Of a DNA stretch of 64,000 nucleotides, positions 61,742 to 64,000 are shown piece after piece. How positions within the stretch are numbered: position 1 is the first letter of the stretch; each line of letters starts with the position of its first letter. The stretch is from an uncultured Rhodospirillaceae bacterium (GTDB lineage: Bacteria > Pseudomonadota > Alphaproteobacteria > Rhodospirillales > Magnetospirillaceae), in NCBI GenBank assembly GCA_937887565.1, contig CALABS010000013.1, forward strand, positions 66,958 through 130,957, given 5' to 3'. Under the pieces are notes generated by a model. The model saw only the letters and a list, made by a program, of their open reading frames with translations, did not search any database and was not told the origin of the DNA. The position numbers were made by a program, and so were the translations under genes.

Positions 61742-63019
61742 ATGCCCGACACCACCAAGATCGCCGTCATCGGCCTGGGCTATGTGGGTCTTCCCCTGGC
61801 AGTCGCAGTCGCCCGCCACTTCCCGACCACTGGAATGGACATCAGTGTCTGCCGCGTCGAGGAACTGCGCCGCGGCATCGACCGAACCGGCGAGGTCGAC
61901 GGCCCTCTCCTGCGCGCCACCACCCTTCACCTGACGACATCCATCGAAGACTGCCGGGACGCCGACGTCTTCATCGTCACCGTCCCCACCCCGGTCACCG
62001 CCGACAACAAGCCGGATCTCGGCCCTGTGGAATCGGCCTGCCGCAGCGTGGGGTCGGTGCTGACCAAAGGGCGGCGGCAGGTGGTGGTCTTCGAGAGCAC
62101 CGTCTACCCGGGAGTCACCGAAGACATCTGCGGCCCGCTGGTCGAGAGGGCCTCGGGCCTGAAAGCCGGGGTGGATTTCTTGCTGGGCTACAGCCCCGAA
62201 CGCATCAATCCCGGCGACCGCGAGCACACGGTTGACCGCATCACCAAGGTGGTTGCCGGCCAGACCCCCGAGGTCACCGAGTTGCTGGCGGCCATCTACG
62301 GCGCCGTGACCACCGGCGGCGTGTTCCGCGCCGCCGGCATCAAGGTCGCCGAGGCGGCCAAGGTGATCGAGAACGCCCAGCGCGACATCAACATCGCTTT
62401 CATCAACGAAGTCACCATGATCTTCCAGCGCCTGGGCCTGTCGGTCCACGACGTGCTGGCCGCCTCGGCGACCAAGTGGAACTTCCTCAATTTCAAGCCC
62501 GGCCTGGTCGGCGGCCACTGCATCGGCGTCGACCCGTTCTATCTGGCCCAGTGCGCCCAGGACCATGGCCACCATCCCGAGATCGTCCTGGCCGGCCGGC
62601 GCATCAATGACGGCATGGGCAGCTATGTCGCCGACCAGATCAACGCGCGCCTCGACCGCCGTCCGGCCCGCATCCTGGTTCTGGGCCTGACCTTCAAGGA
62701 GAACGTCCCCGACCTGCGCAACACTAAGGTCATCGACATGGTCCGCGCACTTGAAGGCAAGGGGAATTCGGTCCAGATTCACGACGCCCTCGCCGACCCG
62801 GCCGAGGCCCGCCACGAGTACGGCATCGAGTTGCTGGGAAGCCTGGACGGTGCCAGGGAGTACGACTGCGTGGTCGGCGCGGTACCACATGACGCCTATG
62901 CCACCTTTTCAGCCGCCACCCTCGGCGGACTGGTCCGTGATGGCGGCCTAGTGGCCGACATCAAAGGCATGTGGCGCGGGCTGCCGCTGCCGCCGGGCCT
63001 GCGGTCCTGGACCCTCTAG
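61742..63019 (+). CDS. Nucleotide-sugar dehydrogenase (UDP-HexNAc dehydrogenase, TviB/WbpO-like)
   Basis: 425 residues of the UDP-glucose/GDP-mannose dehydrogenase family. AVIGLGYVGLPLAVAVARHF is the NAD loop, FESTVYPGVTED and AEAAKVIENAQRDINIAFIN are core motifs, and the catalytic Cys is in GLVGGHCIGVDPFYLA. The TviB/WbpO branch oxidises UDP-N-acetylhexosamines to uronic acids for capsules or O-antigens; that branch is preferred from overall resemblance. An AGGAA site precedes ATG 61742; an upstream ATG is possible. Confidence 0.92.
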   Translation: MPDTTKIAVIGLGYVGLPLAVAVARHFPTTGMDISVCRVEELRRGIDRTGEVDGPLLRATTLHLTTSIEDCRDADVFIVTVPTPVTADNKPDLGPVESACRSVGSVLTKGRRQVVVFESTVYPGVTEDICGPLVERASGLKAGVDFLLGYSPERINPGDREHTVDRITKVVAGQTPEVTELLAAIYGAVTTGGVFRAAGIKVAEAAKVIENAQRDINIAFINEVTMIFQRLGLSVHDVLAASATKWNFLNFKPGLVGGHCIGVDPFYLAQCAQDHGHHPEIVLAGRRINDGMGSYVADQINARLDRRPARILVLGLTFKENVPDLRNTKVIDMVRALEGKGNSVQIHDALADPAEARHEYGIELLGSLDGAREYDCVVGAVPHDAYATFSAATLGGLVRDGGLVADIKGMWRGLPLPPGLRSWTL

Positions 63020-63027
63020 GAGACACG

Positions 63028-63942
63028 ATGCCCCAGTTCGCGCTGACCCGAGACGAGGTCCTGTCCATCGTCGCCCCCTACCATGCGCAGCTCGTGCCCT
63101 CGGGCGACTCGGAGGGACGCCGGCTGCGCCGGCAGGTGTTCAAGAACCAACTGCACATGATAGCGTCCGGGTTGGCCAAGCGGCTGCGGGGCGGCGAGCG
63201 GAACAAAGCCGTCGACCGCGTCGCCGACTATTACGACACCGTCTATCGGCACGACGCGCCGATCCTGCCTGGCTTCCAGTCCGGCGGCCGCGCCCTGCCC
63301 TTCGGGTTCGGCGATGATCTGCTGGTGATGCAGGGATTCCCCATGCATCGCTGCATCATCGCCCAGGTCGAAAAGACGATCCGCATGCTGTCGCCCGGTT
63401 CGGTGTGCGAGATCGGCTCGGGCATGGGGCGGAACCTGATCTATCTGGCCTCGCGCTTCCCACAGATCCGGTTCGCCGGCTTCGACCTGTCGCACCACGC
63501 GGTGGCGAACTGCCACGCGCTCCAGCGCCTCGAAACCTTGGACCTCCAGTTTCCCGAGGTGCCGGGAGCGTTGACGCCCGAACAGATGGAGGCGGTGCGC
63601 GCCATCGACTTCTTCCAGGCCAACGCCGCCGACCTGTCGGCGCGCCCCGACGACAGCTACGACCTGATGTACACGGTGTCCGCCATGGAGCAGATGCATG
63701 TCGTGCTGCCCCAGGTGCTGAAGGAGGTCCACAGGGTCGGCCGCCGCCATGTGGTTTTCTGCGAGCCGTTCCTCGAGGTCAACGACATCTGGCAGCGGCT
63801 TTACCTGTGGAGCCGCAATTACTTCCGGGTCGACATCAGGTTCGTCGAGAGCTTCGGCTTCCGCACCCTCGAACACTGCACCACCATCCCCCGCAAGCAG
63901 AGCTTCACCTACTCGGCCCTGATCGCGGAGATCGTCGCCTGA
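63028..63942 (+). CDS. SAM-dependent methyltransferase
   Basis: 304 residues. The SAM-binding motif is VCEIGSGMGRNLIYLASRFP with the acidic AGFDLS after it, and DSYDLMYTVSAMEQMHVV follows as motif IV. The N-terminal 90 residues are not recognisable. It starts 8 nt after the nucleotide-sugar dehydrogenase with an AGGAGA site and is probably in the same operon, so a sugar or glycan substrate is plausible. Confidence 0.85.
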   Translation: MPQFALTRDEVLSIVAPYHAQLVPSGDSEGRRLRRQVFKNQLHMIASGLAKRLRGGERNKAVDRVADYYDTVYRHDAPILPGFQSGGRALPFGFGDDLLVMQGFPMHRCIIAQVEKTIRMLSPGSVCEIGSGMGRNLIYLASRFPQIRFAGFDLSHHAVANCHALQRLETLDLQFPEVPGALTPEQMEAVRAIDFFQANAADLSARPDDSYDLMYTVSAMEQMHVVLPQVLKEVHRVGRRHVVFCEPFLEVNDIWQRLYLWSRNYFRVDIRFVESFGFRTLEHCTTIPRKQSFTYSALIAEIVA

Positions 63943-64000
63943 GGCGTCATACGGAAGCCGGTTGATTGATTCGCTAATTTTGTGATTCGCTTGTTGCCTA

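Noticed and set aside
63943..64000. Another copy of the hairpin repeat at the right edge
   Set aside because: The sequence has a similar GATTCGCTAATTTTGTG stretch but lacks the dyad, and the window ends there.

Overview
The window is about 64 kb of high-GC DNA, densely coding on both strands, with the gene content of an alphaproteobacterium of the order Rhodospirillales. A Magnetospirillum-like organism is the best guess. The guess rests on a cbb3 oxidase cluster with its own FNR-type regulator, a hemC-hemD-mitofilin-hemY block, a DUF2336 protein paired with a GGDEF protein, and IS481-type elements. It is an inference, since no rRNA or magnetosome gene lies in the window.

Layout. 1-2.5 kb: end of a succinate dehydrogenase operon (sdhC, sdhD, start of sdhA), a cell-wall hydrolase and an extensin-like lipoprotein. 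2.8-8.9 kb: glutamate synthase (gltD, gltB). 8.9-17.3 kb: DUF2336 and PAS/GAF/GGDEF genes, a HAD phosphatase, a GT39 glycosyltransferase, a double cold-shock protein, a TPR-methyltransferase fusion and small proteins. 17.4 kb: tRNA-Leu(CAA). 17.5-19.3 kb: panC and panB. 19.3-28.3 kb: a complete microaerobic respiration cluster on the minus strand (ccoNOQP, ccoGHIS, fnr) with a perfect FNR box upstream of ccoN. 28.3-31.2 kb: RNA modification genes (rlmI-like, truA, rsmE). 31.2-33.0 kb: a lower-GC pair, a YwgA-like protein and an HD phosphohydrolase. 33.0-36.9 kb: NfeD and an SPFH protein, gpsA, YciI, EVE and Rieske genes. 37-40.1 kb: acetyl-CoA synthetase, a hydrolase and the SRP RNA.

40.1-45.4 kb is a disturbed segment. 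It holds two internally deleted copies of one IS481-type element, an acetyltransferase, intact purH, an MBOAT pseudogene split by the second copy, and an unidentified gene remnant. 44.4-48.9 kb carries sugar-nucleotide genes (galE, gmd, fcl, phosphomannomutase). 49.0-57.9 kb carries an EAL protein, hemY, mitofilin, hemD, hemC, tsaD, an iron-dependent alcohol dehydrogenase and an RlpA-like protein. 58-64 kb carries an AhpD-like gene behind a perfect 25-bp inverted repeat, another deleted IS481-type element, an AlgJ-like/MBOAT O-acetylation pair, a nucleotide-sugar dehydrogenase and a methyltransferase.

The most notable structural theme is that every IS481-type remnant, and one copy of a short hairpin repeat, lies between CTAG tetranucleotides. 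Several of these CTAGs are the TAG stop codons of host genes, so the insertions left the reading frames whole. The best candidate for an undescribed protein system is the YwgA-HD pair, which is linked to rsmE by overlapping stop and start codons.
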